Positions 34,366-43,425 are shown, counted from the first letter of the stretch. The stretch is DNA of 64,000 nt from Anderseniella sp. (GCA_028289645.1 JANQOK010000012.1:62001-126000); one strand, 5' to 3'. Notes: generated by a model not told the origin, from the sequence alone. Program-made: numbers and translations.

Positions 34366-35397
34366 ATGTCCCGTACCAGAATCTGTACTTCAGAGTTGAC
34401 GGACGTCTGTTTTGCAACAGCGGGGCCACGCCGCAGGACGCGTCCGAATGTCACTTCCGTCAGCGCCAACAGGAGTTTGCTGCAACTTTTGGGCTGGATG
34501 CTGCAGCTGGGCCGTCCCGATCCTGGCAAATGGCATCAAAAGCATCTGGCCGGTGCCATTGCTGCATCGACTGATTGCGTCAGCGACGCTGCACGAAAAT
34601 TCCTTGATCTTGCGGCTGCAGTACTGGACGAACCGGATCAGGAGGTCTTGCAGGCGCTCCGGGCCGAAGCGATCAATTGCCATGTCAGGGACCGTCAGCT
34701 CAAAGCTGTCATGACGCGATACCCGCGCTGGCGTCCAGAAGTTGAAATTGCCGGGGTGATTCCGCACGGGTTTGCCGGGAGGCCAGTTGTCTACTGGACG
34801 GACAATACGGTTTTCGCCCCGCTGATTGGGCGCATGGCATTGCACCAGTTGGGTGTCAGGTTAAGCCAGTTTTCCGATCATGTGCATGGTGAGGGCCATA
34901 CCTGGCTTGGAAAACTGACTGCGCAGCAAATGAACTTTGCTCTGGAGGACCGCTACACTGCGTCCCGGATAGTCAGCGGACCGTCAACGCATTTCAGCGC
35001 AATGCGGACGCTTGCCGAATCAGCCCGGTCCGACACCGCGGTTTTCATGAACAACAATGCCTTCATCGGACGGCGTTTCGCTTGCACCACGCTTGGCGGA
35101 CATTTGTGTTTCGTGCAGGCAACGGCACCTTTGACCATGGCACGGCTTTACAATGCTGCGGTTGTTCCACTGACAGTGCTGGAAACAAAGCCATTTCAAA
35201 AATTCTCTGTGCGGTTTCACCAGCCGCTTGAAGCGGACATGAGCCTTTCCAGAGATGATGATATCAGACGGATGGCATTGATCTGCACGCGGCGTCAAAT
35301 GTCGGCAATCAGGGAAAACCCGGAGCAGTGGTTGTGCTGGATGAGCGGACAGTTCGCCCAGCCGGTTGATGGAAAACTTCACAGGCCGGCGATGTAG
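34366..35397 (+). CDS. lysophospholipid acyltransferase-like (LpxL/HtrB superfamily) protein, divergent
   Basis: 343 residues, no signal peptide and no strong membrane helix. The second half resembles lipid A/lysophospholipid acyltransferases: RIVSGPSTHFSAMRTLAES, then AVFMNNNAFIGRRFACTTLG and MARLYNAAVVPLTVLE. The catalytic HX4D/E motif expected around the YWTDNTVF segment is not evident, so the protein may be inactive or belong to another family. Start 34366 is used because the upstream TTG at 34333 lies within the terminator. Single gene, convergent with LysR. Family call uncertain. Confidence 0.5.
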   Translation: MSRTRICTSELTDVCFATAGPRRRTRPNVTSVSANRSLLQLLGWMLQLGRPDPGKWHQKHLAGAIAASTDCVSDAARKFLDLAAAVLDEPDQEVLQALRAEAINCHVRDRQLKAVMTRYPRWRPEVEIAGVIPHGFAGRPVVYWTDNTVFAPLIGRMALHQLGVRLSQFSDHVHGEGHTWLGKLTAQQMNFALEDRYTASRIVSGPSTHFSAMRTLAESARSDTAVFMNNNAFIGRRFACTTLGGHLCFVQATAPLTMARLYNAAVVPLTVLETKPFQKFSVRFHQPLEADMSLSRDDDIRRMALICTRRQMSAIRENPEQWLCWMSGQFAQPVDGKLHRPAM

Positions 35398-35539
35398 TGG
35401 CGGGGACTTCGATTTTCTCCACTATAGTGTCACGGGAGCAGTCCCTTGCGGAACACCAAACCAGGATCAGGCCGAAGCCATTCAGTCATGGCTGACTTCG
35501 CAGATCGGGAAAGAAATCGGCCGCCTCGATTATCGCACG

Positions 35540-36466
35540 CTAGGTCTGAGTGCCGGCCATGGTCCGGAAATGGTCTACCAAGGTATCTGCAAAGTCTCTC
35601 GCCAGCAGCGACACCGGGCGGTGGTTGGGGCGCAAGATGGCGAGTTCAAACGCTATGTCCGGATGGAACGGCTTGAATGTCACCCCGGCTGTCTGGCCGC
35701 TGCGATAAAGCCGGTAACTTTCAGCCGTTACGGGATCGACCACGGCGCAGGCCAGCCCGTTTTCCACATAGGTCAAAAGCGGAATGAAGTACTGGGTGGC
35801 GAACGCCACGTTCATTGTTGCTCCGGCTGCGGCAAAGGCGTCCTGGAGCCGGATCGAGACCGGATGCTCGTCGAGCAGGATGCCGATCGGCGTTGCGTCA
35901 AGATGATCGATGGTGATTGTCTGTTCTGCCGCCAGAGGGCTTTGCGCGGGGACGGCGCACAGGCAGGAGAAGCGTATCAGTTCAAAGTCCGTCAGGCCGC
36001 TTTCGCGTGACAGGTTCGGATGGTTGTCGCAGATGCCAATGTCATATTGTTGGGCGGCCACCAATTGGATAACAGCTTCGCTGCTACGTGATACCAGCGT
36101 GGTCTTGATGTCGGACTTGTCCTTGGCGTACTTCGAGACTACGTCCGGCAGCACAAACACCGACGGGCCGGGCATGCAGGCGATGCGCAGCTCGCCGCTT
36201 TGCAGCGCCTTGATGCGGCGCATGTTCTGGGTGATCGACTCGACCCGTTTCAACAACTCACCGCACTCTTCAAACAGGTAGCGGGCTTCGGGAACCGCAT
36301 GCAGCCGTCCGCCCTTGCGATCGAACAGTTTCATGCCGAGGTGGTTTTCCAGGTTGGCAATGGTGGCACTGATCGACGGCTGCGTTCGGTTGAGGTTGCG
36401 CGCAGTCTGTGAAATCGAACCGGTCAGCATGACCTCATGGAAGGCGCGCATCTGATTTAAATTCAT
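35540..36466 (-). CDS. LysR-family transcriptional regulator
   Basis: 308 residues with an N-terminal winged helix (MRAFHEVMLTGSISQTARNL, then RTQPSISATIANLENHLGMKLFDRK) and a periplasmic-binding-protein-like effector domain (LRIACMPGPSVFVLPDVV to VVDPVTAESYRLY). It resembles the NocR/ OccR branch that senses amino acids such as opines or arginine. It is divergent from the TAXI transporter operon and likely controls it; a 42-base dyad lies between them. Confidence 0.92.
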   Translation of the reverse strand: MNLNQMRAFHEVMLTGSISQTARNLNRTQPSISATIANLENHLGMKLFDRKGGRLHAVPEARYLFEECGELLKRVESITQNMRRIKALQSGELRIACMPGPSVFVLPDVVSKYAKDKSDIKTTLVSRSSEAVIQLVAAQQYDIGICDNHPNLSRESGLTDFELIRFSCLCAVPAQSPLAAEQTITIDHLDATPIGILLDEHPVSIRLQDAFAAAGATMNVAFATQYFIPLLTYVENGLACAVVDPVTAESYRLYRSGQTAGVTFKPFHPDIAFELAILRPNHRPVSLLARDFADTLVDHFRTMAGTQT

Positions 36467-36474
36467 GATACATC

Positions 36475-36516
36475 CACAAATTTTTTCTATGACTTTAAAG
36501 AAAATGAAAATTTGTG
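36475..36516. promoter_or_regulatory. LysR-type binding region candidate (42-base dyad)
   Basis: CACAAATTTT (36475-36484) and AAAATTTGTG (36507-36516) are perfect 10-base inverted repeats 22 bases apart, and inner arms TTTTCT/AGAAAA add to the symmetry. It lies in the AT-rich intergenic region between the LysR start and the TAXI binding-protein gene, where LysR proteins normally bind. Confidence 0.6.
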
Positions 36517-36586
36517 CAAATGGTTGGCGCGGCGTACGGTTTTGTCCGAGGTTTCACAGGGAAGCCGGTTCAAGGGAGAAAGAGTA

Positions 36587-37600
36587 ATGACGTTCCACAA
36601 GACACTCATGGCTGTTCTGGCAGCCGGTACATTATTGACGGCAGGCATTGCGCAGGCGCAGTCACCGCAGTTTTTCCGCATCGGCACGGGCGGCGCCGGC
36701 GGCACCTACTTCCCGATTGGCGGCACGATTGCCAACGGCATTTCCGCACCTCCGGGCGCTCGGCCGTGCGACAAGGGCGGCCAGTGCGGCGTGCCCGGCC
36801 TGATTGCCATCGCCCAGTCGACAACGGCTTCGGTGTTCAACAATGCCGCGGTGCAGAACGGCGAGCTGGAAGCAGGCCTGGCCGCCGCCGATGTGACCCG
36901 CTCGATGTATCTTGGCGAAGGCAAGTTCGAAGGCAAGCCGCACCCGAAGCTGCGCATCATCGCAAACCTGTATCCGGAAGACCTGCACCTGGTGATGCCT
37001 AAGGGTGCTAAAATCAACGATCTCGGTGATCTCAAGGGCAAACGCGTCGGTATCGCGCAGGCCGGGTCCGGCACCCAGGTTGCGGTGCTGCAGATGCTGG
37101 ACGCATGGGGTGTCAACCGTGACAACATGGAAGAGGCCGAACTGAACAACAGCCAGAGCGCGGAGCGCCTCGCCGACGGTCAGCTTGACGCCTACTTCTA
37201 CGCTGCCGGCTGGCCTGTCGCTGCCATGGTGCAACTGTCCTCGACCAAGGGCATGAGCCTGCATTCGTTCAGTGAGGATGATCTGAAAAAGATCAATGGC
37301 ATAATTCCAGCCTACATCCCGTCGAAGATTCCAGCCGGCGTCTATGAAGGCGTCGACACGGACACGCTGACGCCGGCAGTGAGCGCCCTGCTGGTGGTGT
37401 CTTCGGATCAGTCCGAGGAACTTGTCTACGGCATCACCAAGGCGTTGTGGAACGACAACACCCGCAAGCTGCTCGACAACGGCCACGCCAAGGGCAAGCA
37501 GATCACGCCGGACACCGCTCTTGACGGTGTTCTGGCGCTCGGTGTGCCGCTGCACCCGGGAGCCGAGAAGTTCTACAAGGAAGCCGGCCTGCTTAAGTAA
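36587..37600 (+). CDS. TAXI-family TRAP solute-binding protein
   Basis: 337 residues with a Sec signal peptide ending A-Q-A-Q (about residue 24). TAXI hallmarks: FFRIGTGGAGGTYFPIGGTIANGI near the N-terminus, the insertion with C-DKGGQC-GVPG, TTASVFNNAAVQNGE and later VGIAQAGSGTQVAVL. TAXI proteins bind glutamate-like or other amino and organic acids in the periplasm. GGGAGAAAG is placed well before ATG 36587. It is the first gene of an operon with a fused permease and a D-amino-acid-dehydrogenase-like enzyme. The pair of cysteines may form a disulfide. Confidence 0.92.
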   Translation: MTFHKTLMAVLAAGTLLTAGIAQAQSPQFFRIGTGGAGGTYFPIGGTIANGISAPPGARPCDKGGQCGVPGLIAIAQSTTASVFNNAAVQNGELEAGLAAADVTRSMYLGEGKFEGKPHPKLRIIANLYPEDLHLVMPKGAKINDLGDLKGKRVGIAQAGSGTQVAVLQMLDAWGVNRDNMEEAELNNSQSAERLADGQLDAYFYAAGWPVAAMVQLSSTKGMSLHSFSEDDLKKINGIIPAYIPSKIPAGVYEGVDTDTLTPAVSALLVVSSDQSEELVYGITKALWNDNTRKLLDNGHAKGKQITPDTALDGVLALGVPLHPGAEKFYKEAGLLK

Positions 37601-37632
37601 GCCAGCCCGATTGAAGAACCTGAAACCTGGAA

Positions 37633-37666
37633 TGACGGGCGATGCCTGAACTGGCGACGCCCGTCA
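37633..37666 (+). terminator. hairpin between the TAXI binding protein and fused permease
   Basis: TGACGGGCG (37633-37641) pairs with CGCCCGTCA (37658-37666), a 9-base stem with a 16-base loop. An in-frame ATG at 37642 lies in the loop, which argues against that ATG as the permease start. Confidence 0.55.
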
Positions 37667-37695
37667 CCCGAAAGACCTGCGCAGGGGAGGCCATT

Positions 37696-39915
37696 GTGAG
37701 CACATCTAACGACGCCGATCGTGAGCTGTCAGCCGAAGAGCTTTCAGCTATCGAGGAAAAGTATGACGAGGCGTCCCAGACCCGGCAGGTCTCGCCGCCG
37801 GTCGGCAAGGTGCTGAAGGTGGTGGCGCTGGTGTTTGCGCTCTATCACTATCTCACGGCGGGCTTCGGCCTGCCTGCAGATCACTGGCACATGGGCTGGC
37901 ATCTGACCGGCCTGTTCATCCTCACCTACGCCCTGTTCCCGATCTTCAGAACCAGAAGCCTGCTGGCCATGAAGGTCAGCCGGCTACGGGTGGGCAATAT
38001 TCCCTTGTACGATCTGACGTTCATGATCTTAGGGGTGGCGGTGTCGCTCTATGTCGGCGTGGCGTGGCGCGGCATCCCGGTGCTGGGCATCGAGGAACAG
38101 ACGTTCCGGATGGGCAATCCCAATTCCTACGATATTTTCTTCGGCGTGATCATCATCGTCCTGGTCCTCGACCTGGCGCGGCGCACCCTGGGCTGGGTGC
38201 TGCCGCTGATCATCTGCGTGTTCATATCCTATGCACTGCTCGGCCCCTGGTTCCCGGGCATATTGCAGCATCCGGGCGTCAAGTTTAACACCTTCGTATC
38301 GAGCATGTACTTCCCGCAGGAAGGCATTTTCGGGGTGACGTTGTGGGTGGTGTCGACCATCGTTTTCCACTTCGTCCTGTTCGGCGTGATTGCCCAGCGC
38401 ACCGGCCTTGGCGCCCTGTTCATCGACAACGCGACCATCCTGGCCGGGCGCTATACCGGCGGACCTGCCAAGGTGTCAGTGGTGTCATCGGCGTTTTTCG
38501 GCACGATTTCGGGATCATCGGTGGCCAATACGGTGTCCACCGGGGCACTCACAATCCCCAACATGAAGCGGCTTGGCTATCCGCCGCATTTTGCCGGCGG
38601 TGTAGAGGCGGCAGCCTCGGCCGGCGGGCAGATCACCCCTCCGATCATGGGGGCCGCCGCCTTCATCATGGCGGAGTTTCTGGAACTGCCCTACACCACC
38701 ATTGTCATTGCGGCGATCTTTCCGGCCATCCTGCACTATGTCGGCGTGTTCGCGGTGGTGCACCTAATGGCGCGCAAACTGGACCTCAAGGGCATGTCGA
38801 AAGACATGCTGCCGCAGTTTGCGGAAGTGTGGCGCGACGGCTGGGCCAACATTATTCCGCTGGTCGGCCTGCTGATCGTGCTGTTCTCCGGCTACACACC
38901 GTTCATGTCGGCGTTCTGCGGTATATCGCTGTCGGTTATCGTCGGCATGTCGCGCTATCGGGCGCCGGTAACTCTGGTGCTGCCTGCCTTGTTCATCGCT
39001 TTCGTAGTGTGGAAGTATTCGGACGGTGGCTTTGACCTGGTGATGAGCGCCATACTGATTGCGGGATCGGTCATCGGCACCCTCAATCCACAGCCACGGG
39101 TTCAGATTCCTGAAATGAGCGAGTCCGTGCAACTGGGCGTGAAGTATGCCCTGGCGGTAGGTGCTGCGTCCGCTGCGGTCGGCATTGTGGTTGGCGTCAT
39201 CAACACCACCGGAATAGGTTTCCGCATCGGCTTCATGGTCACCCAGGGTGCCGGCAGCATGGCGTCAGGGCTCTATGACCTGATCACGGTCGGCGGGCTG
39301 GAACTGTTTGCGGTCACCGACCTGCAACTGTTCCTGTCGCTGGTCTTCGTGGCCGTGGCCTGCATCCTGATGGGGGCGGGCATTCCGACAACGGCGCTTT
39401 ACATCATGCTGGTGTCGGTGGCGCAACCGGCGCTGGCACAGCTTGGCGTGCCACCGATCGCCAGCCACATGTTCGTGTTGTATTATGGCGTGGTGTCGGA
39501 AATCACCCCGCCGGTGTGCACGTCGGCCTATGCGGCCGCCGCGATCGCCAATGCCAACCCGTTCCGAACCGGCATTTCAGCCTTCACGCTCGGGCTCGGC
39601 AAAGTGGTGGCGCCGATGGCGTTTGTCTATGCGCCGGTCCTGCTGATCGTGTCGTCAACCGGTTTTGACCTGGTGACCTTCAGCTACACGGCAACCAGCT
39701 GCATCCTCGGGGTGCTGTTCCTGTCGGCGGCCGTGGTCGGCTTCTTCCTGGCCCCGATGAGCACGCCGGAGCGGTTGCTGTTTGCGCTGTCAGGCGTGGT
39801 GATGATTGCGCCAAGCTTCCAGGCCGACCTGGTGGCCCTGGCAATCGCGGCGCCGACACTGCTTATCCAGATCGCCAAACGCCGCAACGTGCAGGCGCCG
39901 GCCGGGGCCGGATAG
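37696..39915 (+). CDS. TRAP transporter fused permease (4TM/12TM type, TAXI-associated)
   Basis: 739 residues, joining the DctQ-like and DctM-like parts in one chain, as is usual with TAXI partners. The DctM-like part shows SGSSVANTVSTGALTIPNMK and ITPPIMGAAAFIMAEFLELP, and the repeat MGAGIPTTALYIMLVSVAQP and ITPPVCTSAYAAAAIANANP. About 18 membrane helices. Start GTG 37696 is preferred over ATG 37642 because GGGGAGG lies five bases before it and the ATG is within a hairpin loop. Na+-driven import from the TAXI protein is expected. Confidence 0.92.
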   Translation: MSTSNDADRELSAEELSAIEEKYDEASQTRQVSPPVGKVLKVVALVFALYHYLTAGFGLPADHWHMGWHLTGLFILTYALFPIFRTRSLLAMKVSRLRVGNIPLYDLTFMILGVAVSLYVGVAWRGIPVLGIEEQTFRMGNPNSYDIFFGVIIIVLVLDLARRTLGWVLPLIICVFISYALLGPWFPGILQHPGVKFNTFVSSMYFPQEGIFGVTLWVVSTIVFHFVLFGVIAQRTGLGALFIDNATILAGRYTGGPAKVSVVSSAFFGTISGSSVANTVSTGALTIPNMKRLGYPPHFAGGVEAAASAGGQITPPIMGAAAFIMAEFLELPYTTIVIAAIFPAILHYVGVFAVVHLMARKLDLKGMSKDMLPQFAEVWRDGWANIIPLVGLLIVLFSGYTPFMSAFCGISLSVIVGMSRYRAPVTLVLPALFIAFVVWKYSDGGFDLVMSAILIAGSVIGTLNPQPRVQIPEMSESVQLGVKYALAVGAASAAVGIVVGVINTTGIGFRIGFMVTQGAGSMASGLYDLITVGGLELFAVTDLQLFLSLVFVAVACILMGAGIPTTALYIMLVSVAQPALAQLGVPPIASHMFVLYYGVVSEITPPVCTSAYAAAAIANANPFRTGISAFTLGLGKVVAPMAFVYAPVLLIVSSTGFDLVTFSYTATSCILGVLFLSAAVVGFFLAPMSTPERLLFALSGVVMIAPSFQADLVALAIAAPTLLIQIAKRRNVQAPAGAG

Positions 39916-39919
39916 GCCA

Positions 39920-41179
39920 GTGGGCACTCACACAGAGGCAAGTGAGGAGGTCACCATACTCGGTGCCGGCATTGTCGGGGTGTGCTGCGCCCTGAGCCTG
40001 CAGGAGAAGGGGTATTCGGTTACCCTGATTGACCGCGAACTGCCGGGCGAGGCGACAAGCTACGGCAATGCGGGTGTCATCTCGCCCTGGTCATGTGTGC
40101 CGCAGTGCATGCCGGGCACATTGCAGCAGGTCCCCGGATGGCTGTTGAGTTCCGACGGTCCGGTGAGCATCCGCTGGCGCGATTTGCCGACGACGGTGCC
40201 CTGGGCCCTGCGGTTTCTGGCCAACACCAGGTTGCCCAAAGTTGAAGACATCTCGCGCGCGATGAGCGCGCTGGTGTGCGATAATGTGGACGTCTACCGT
40301 CGCTTTCTCAAAGGTACAGGTCATGAAAACCTGCTGCGTGACAGCTGGTATGTGAACGTGTTTCGTGGCAAGGCCAGCCCGGTGCTGAGTGATCTTGCCT
40401 GGCGGTTGCGCACTGACAAGGGGGCGCCAATTGAGATTGTGCGGGACGGGGAGGTTCGCGACATCGAGCCGGCCATCAGTGAAGACTATCATTCTGCCGT
40501 CATCATCAAGGATCAGGGCCGTGCGGCAGCACCTGGCAGGCTGTGCAAGGTTCTGGCCGACAAGGCAAAGGCGCAGGGCGCCAAGTTTGTTCGGGCCGAA
40601 GTGCGCGGGATCGAGAAAGCGCCTCATGCCGGATATCTCTTGGTGACGCCGGAAGGCGAAATCCCGGCGCGGCGGCTGGTGCTGGCGGCCGGCATCTGGT
40701 CGGCTGACCTGCTCAAATCGCTCGGGGTGAAGGTGCCGCTGATTTCCGAGCGCGGCTACCACCTGGAGTTCTCAGACCCAGGCGTTGCGCTCAATCACTC
40801 GGTGGCGGATGTGCAGGGCAAGTTCGTGGTCAGCAGCATGGAGGGCGGCCTGCGCGCGGCCGGCACGGCGGAGTTTGCCCATCACAGCGCACCGCCACGC
40901 TACAGCCGGGCCGATATGTTGGGGCCGCAAACCAAGAAACTTTTGCCGGCATTGAACATAGAGCCCAATGCGCGCTGGATGGGCGTCCGGCCGTCGTTTC
41001 CGGACAATCTGCCGGCGATCGGTGAACTGCCCGGGCTGCCCGGCCTGTTCGCGGCTTTCGGCCACAGCCATTACGGTCTGGGCATGGCACCGGCAACCGG
41101 CAGGCTGGTCGCCGGCATGGTCGATGGCGCTGTCAGCAATGCCGAAGTGTCCGCCTATGCACCGGACCGGTTTGGCTGA
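39920..41179 (+). CDS. D-amino acid dehydrogenase/oxidase-like flavoprotein (DadA family)
   Basis: 419 residues of the DAO family: ADP-binding fold VTILGAGIVGVCCALSLQ, then GEATSYGNAGVISPWSCVPQ, a typical DadA-type segment, and at the C-terminus WMGVRPSFPDNLPAIGELP with FGHSHYGLGMAPATGR, which contacts FAD. DadA oxidises D-amino acids to 2-oxo acids with electrons going to the respiratory chain. The GTG start at 39920 is four bases after the permease stop. Coupling to the TAXI transporter suggests that the imported solute is an amino acid or imino acid. Confidence 0.87.
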   Translation: MGTHTEASEEVTILGAGIVGVCCALSLQEKGYSVTLIDRELPGEATSYGNAGVISPWSCVPQCMPGTLQQVPGWLLSSDGPVSIRWRDLPTTVPWALRFLANTRLPKVEDISRAMSALVCDNVDVYRRFLKGTGHENLLRDSWYVNVFRGKASPVLSDLAWRLRTDKGAPIEIVRDGEVRDIEPAISEDYHSAVIIKDQGRAAAPGRLCKVLADKAKAQGAKFVRAEVRGIEKAPHAGYLLVTPEGEIPARRLVLAAGIWSADLLKSLGVKVPLISERGYHLEFSDPGVALNHSVADVQGKFVVSSMEGGLRAAGTAEFAHHSAPPRYSRADMLGPQTKKLLPALNIEPNARWMGVRPSFPDNLPAIGELPGLPGLFAAFGHSHYGLGMAPATGRLVAGMVDGAVSNAEVSAYAPDRFG

Positions 41180-41203
41180 GAACAGCAGTTTCGCCCCATA
41201 GCT

Positions 41204-41231
41204 GCCGTTCGTTCGTCGCGCAGCGAACGGC
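41204..41231. other. small hairpin downstream of the DadA-like gene
   Basis: GCCGTTCG (41204-41211) pairs with CGAACGGC (41224-41231). It lies between convergent genes but lacks a T-run. A related but decayed sequence (GGCAGCTTCGTCCGCATAGC) occurs near 43150, so it may be an old dispersed intergenic motif. Confidence 0.35.
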
Positions 41232-41422
41232 TGGAGTGAGCCCAAGTTGACCGGTGCCGCGCGCCACATCGCGGTCTGACAACGCTCAACTCCTGACATT
41301 CGCCGTCCGAACTCTAATGGCAGCAAGGTCCCGCCCTACCGACATCCGCACGCCTTGCAGCAAAGGTCCGAATCGAGCCCAGACATACCGAATGCTGCAA
41401 CGCCGAAGAAAGCGTTTCGCTG

Positions 41423-41890
41423 CTAAAACTTTGGCCCCAACTGCTCTCCAGCCAGCAGCCAGCGGTCATCATCGCGGACCAATACCGCAGTGCCACGTCC
41501 CGAGCCTGAAGCTTCCAGTCCTTCAATTACGCCGGTCCAATGAAACTCGAAACTGTAAGCGGCAACGTCCGCCGTCTCCGCCAGCCAGTGAACATTCTCA
41601 ATCCGGTATTCTTCACCCTTTATCGTATTGAAGTTGTGCTGGTATGCCGCCCTGATCGCCTCTTTCCCCGCATGCAAAGAGCCATTCGAAAAGATCACTA
41701 TCGCGTCGTCGCTGATGAGCGGCGCAACAGAGCTCCAATCTTGAGTGCCGAGAGCGTGTTCGTATTCTTTCACAAAGGATCTGGCGGACACTGTCGCTTC
41801 CAATGCTAGTTTTCTTAATCCGCTGTCGATTGCCGCATTTCCCTGCTTCAAATTGCTCGGGTTACCGCGGGGCATTCGCCAGTTGATCAT
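41423..41890 (-). CDS. SnoaL/NTF2-like (DUF4440-type) protein
   Basis: 155 residues from ATG 41890; starts at 41923 and 41875 are also open. The cone-shaped NTF2-like fold is visible as a helical start (SARSFVKEYEHALGTQDWSS), then PLISDDAIVIFSNGSLHAGK, EAIRAAYQHNFNTIKG and alternating strands to DDRWLLAGEQLGPKF. Such small proteins have varied roles (ketosteroid-isomerase-like, detoxification, or non-enzymatic). It overlaps the end of the GFA gene and is the last member of the ArsR-led operon. Confidence 0.75.
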   Translation of the reverse strand: MINWRMPRGNPSNLKQGNAAIDSGLRKLALEATVSARSFVKEYEHALGTQDWSSVAPLISDDAIVIFSNGSLHAGKEAIRAAYQHNFNTIKGEEYRIENVHWLAETADVAAYSFEFHWTGVIEGLEASGSGRGTAVLVRDDDRWLLAGEQLGPKF

Positions 41891-42263
41891 TTGGTAGGTC
41901 CCAAGGTTGCGCTGCATCGCCAAAAACTACGAACGTTGGTGTAAAGTTGGAAGGTTCGTCCATTGTGGCGGCATGTATGTATATGCGCTCGGGAAACCTC
42001 TCGGTGCGACTAGTCATCGGCGAACCGCATTTTGGACAGAAACCGGCGTGGGTGATTGCACCGTTGTCACTTGAGGAAGCAAATTCCCTAATCGTCCCGG
42101 AGCGTTTGAACTCAGCCTTCGGGACTGCGAATGCCGAAGAATGACCACCGCCAGTCGCTCTCTGGCACTTCCGACAATGACAATTGAACGAGAACTCAAG
42201 TTCGGCGCGAACTTCATACCTCACGGCGCCACAGGCACAGCCTCCATGAACAACCTCAGTCAT
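41862..42263 (-). CDS. GFA-family (glutathione-dependent formaldehyde-activating-like / CENP-V) protein
   Basis: 133 residues with the zinc-binding cysteines of the GFA fold: CACGAVRYEV, CHCRKCQRATG and CPKCGSPM. The name-giving enzyme forms S-hydroxymethylglutathione, but most homologues, including this short one, have unproven function. GGAAGGGAAGCGGG precedes ATG 42263. It overlaps the upstream SRPBCC gene by 8 bases and the downstream NTF2-like gene by up to 29, so these are translated from one message. Confidence 0.9.
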   Translation of the reverse strand: MTEVVHGGCACGAVRYEVRAELEFSFNCHCRKCQRATGGGHSSAFAVPKAEFKRSGTIREFASSSDNGAITHAGFCPKCGSPMTSRTERFPERIYIHAATMDEPSNFTPTFVVFGDAAQPWDLPNDQLANAPR

Positions 42264-42726
42264 CCCGCTTCCCTTCCAAAAGTCGCCCCAGTTTCGGCAT
42301 GCCACTCGACCATCCAAATTCGAGAACCTGCTTTGCCTTGAGTGTGGGAAGGCGTTCGTGCACCAACGTCACTCGTGAGCCCCCGGACTCTGCGCAAAAA
42401 AGGACGCTTACGCGCGTTTCGCGCCCTTCTGTCAAGGATTCATCTTCTTCACTTTGCCAGGTGAACGAGAGCAATCTGTCAGGTTCAATCGCCAGATAGC
42501 GACCGTGATGATGTGAGACATCTCCGGACTGCGAGATCATCTTGAAACGCCAACGACCGCCGATCTTGACCTCCATCTCGAGTACTTCGGCTCTATAGTT
42601 TTCAGGACCAAACCATTGCGTTATTTTGTCGGGGTCAGTCCAGGCAGAGAATGCTTGATGAACGCCCACCGCATACCAGGCTGACAATTTGACCTCGTTG
42701 ATATCTGACGCTGCCTCATCGCTCAT
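42256..42726 (-). CDS. SRPBCC/AHSA1 domain protein
   Basis: 156 residues of the START-like SRPBCC fold, AHSA1 (COG3832) group: VHQAFSAWTDPDKITQWFGP, GGRWRFKMIS, GRYLAIEPDRLLSFTW and GGSRVTLVHERLP. These proteins hold hydrophobic ligands in a deep cavity; many are paired with an ArsR regulator exactly as here. It overlaps arsR by 11 bases and the GFA gene by 8. Ligand unknown. Confidence 0.92.
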   Translation of the reverse strand: MSDEAASDINEVKLSAWYAVGVHQAFSAWTDPDKITQWFGPENYRAEVLEMEVKIGGRWRFKMISQSGDVSHHHGRYLAIEPDRLLSFTWQSEEDESLTEGRETRVSVLFCAESGGSRVTLVHERLPTLKAKQVLEFGWSSGMPKLGRLLEGKRDD

Positions 42727-43042
42727 CGGTCTTCTCGCGCATCAGGAACTTTCCTAGCGATTCCAACTTGGCGCCCCAGAATGCTCCGTAATTTTCCGCC
42801 CAAGTCAGAACGGGTTGGAATCCATTTTTGTCCAGTTCGATGTGGTGTTCCCGACCATTCAAAGTCCTGCGGATCATATCTGCCTGCTCGAGCACTCGTA
42901 TGTGTTGGGAAATCGCTCCCGGTGTCATGTCGTGATCGGCACCGAGCTGGCTGACCGTCTTGGGCCCATCCAAAAGTCGGTCCAACATACGTCGCCTGAC
43001 GGGGTGCGACAGTGCCGAGAAGGTCGCATCGGTGTTCACCAT
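42716..43042 (-). CDS. ArsR-family winged-helix regulator (SRPBCC-associated)
   Basis: 108 residues with the ArsR wHTH: FSALSHPVRRRMLDRLLDGP, TVSQLGADHDMTPGAISQHI and the wing MIRRTLNGREHHIEL. It lacks the ELCVCDL metal-binding cysteines, so it is not an arsenite or cadmium sensor. ArsR proteins coupled to SRPBCC genes are thought to respond to the same small molecule. It heads the four-gene operon, and a dyad with TAAAC repeats lies 14 bases upstream of its start. Confidence 0.93.
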   Translation of the reverse strand: MVNTDATFSALSHPVRRRMLDRLLDGPKTVSQLGADHDMTPGAISQHIRVLEQADMIRRTLNGREHHIELDKNGFQPVLTWAENYGAFWGAKLESLGKFLMREKTDER

Positions 43043-43055
43043 GTTTTATTTTTTC

Positions 43056-43080
43056 CTAAACTATTTAGTAAAATCTAAAC
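43056..43080. promoter_or_regulatory. ArsR operator candidate in AT-rich leader
   Basis: Three alternating half-sites CTAAA (43056-43060), TTTAG (43064-43068) and CTAAA (43075-43079) form overlapping inverted repeats in an AT-rich block just upstream of arsR. The position fits autorepression. The rest of the region up to 43425 holds no gene that I can support. Confidence 0.5.
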
Positions 43081-43425
43081 TAATATAAATGCATGTCAAG
43101 AGAGCGTCTGAGCAGGAACTCAAACCCGACATTTAGACCGATAGCTTCAACGGCAGCTTCGTCCGCATAGCTGCCATTGATGCAAGCCGTTGCGAAAGTC
43201 CGCTTCCCGCCCATATTGACTGTCGGGCATGTAACGGTTTCAGTCGCATCACTCCGAAACTAACAAATGCTCGGAGCGTCAGCTTTTGACTTGAGCAGTT
43301 GATACAGGAGGCCGCGTTAAGGGACTATTTCTGGTTTTCCCTATTCTGGAGTTGGCCGGGACGCCCGGTTGTGACAGAAACCGGCCTGTTGCCGATTAGA
43401 CAGTTGCTTGCGGAAGGGCCGGGAC

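Noticed and set aside
35366-36010. 214-codon plus-strand open frame after the acyltransferase-like gene
   Set aside because: Mostly antisense to the LysR gene and composition is not protein-like.
37642-37695. ATG 37642 as the start of the fused TRAP permease
   Set aside because: It lies in the loop of a hairpin; GTG 37696 has GGGGAGG at good spacing.
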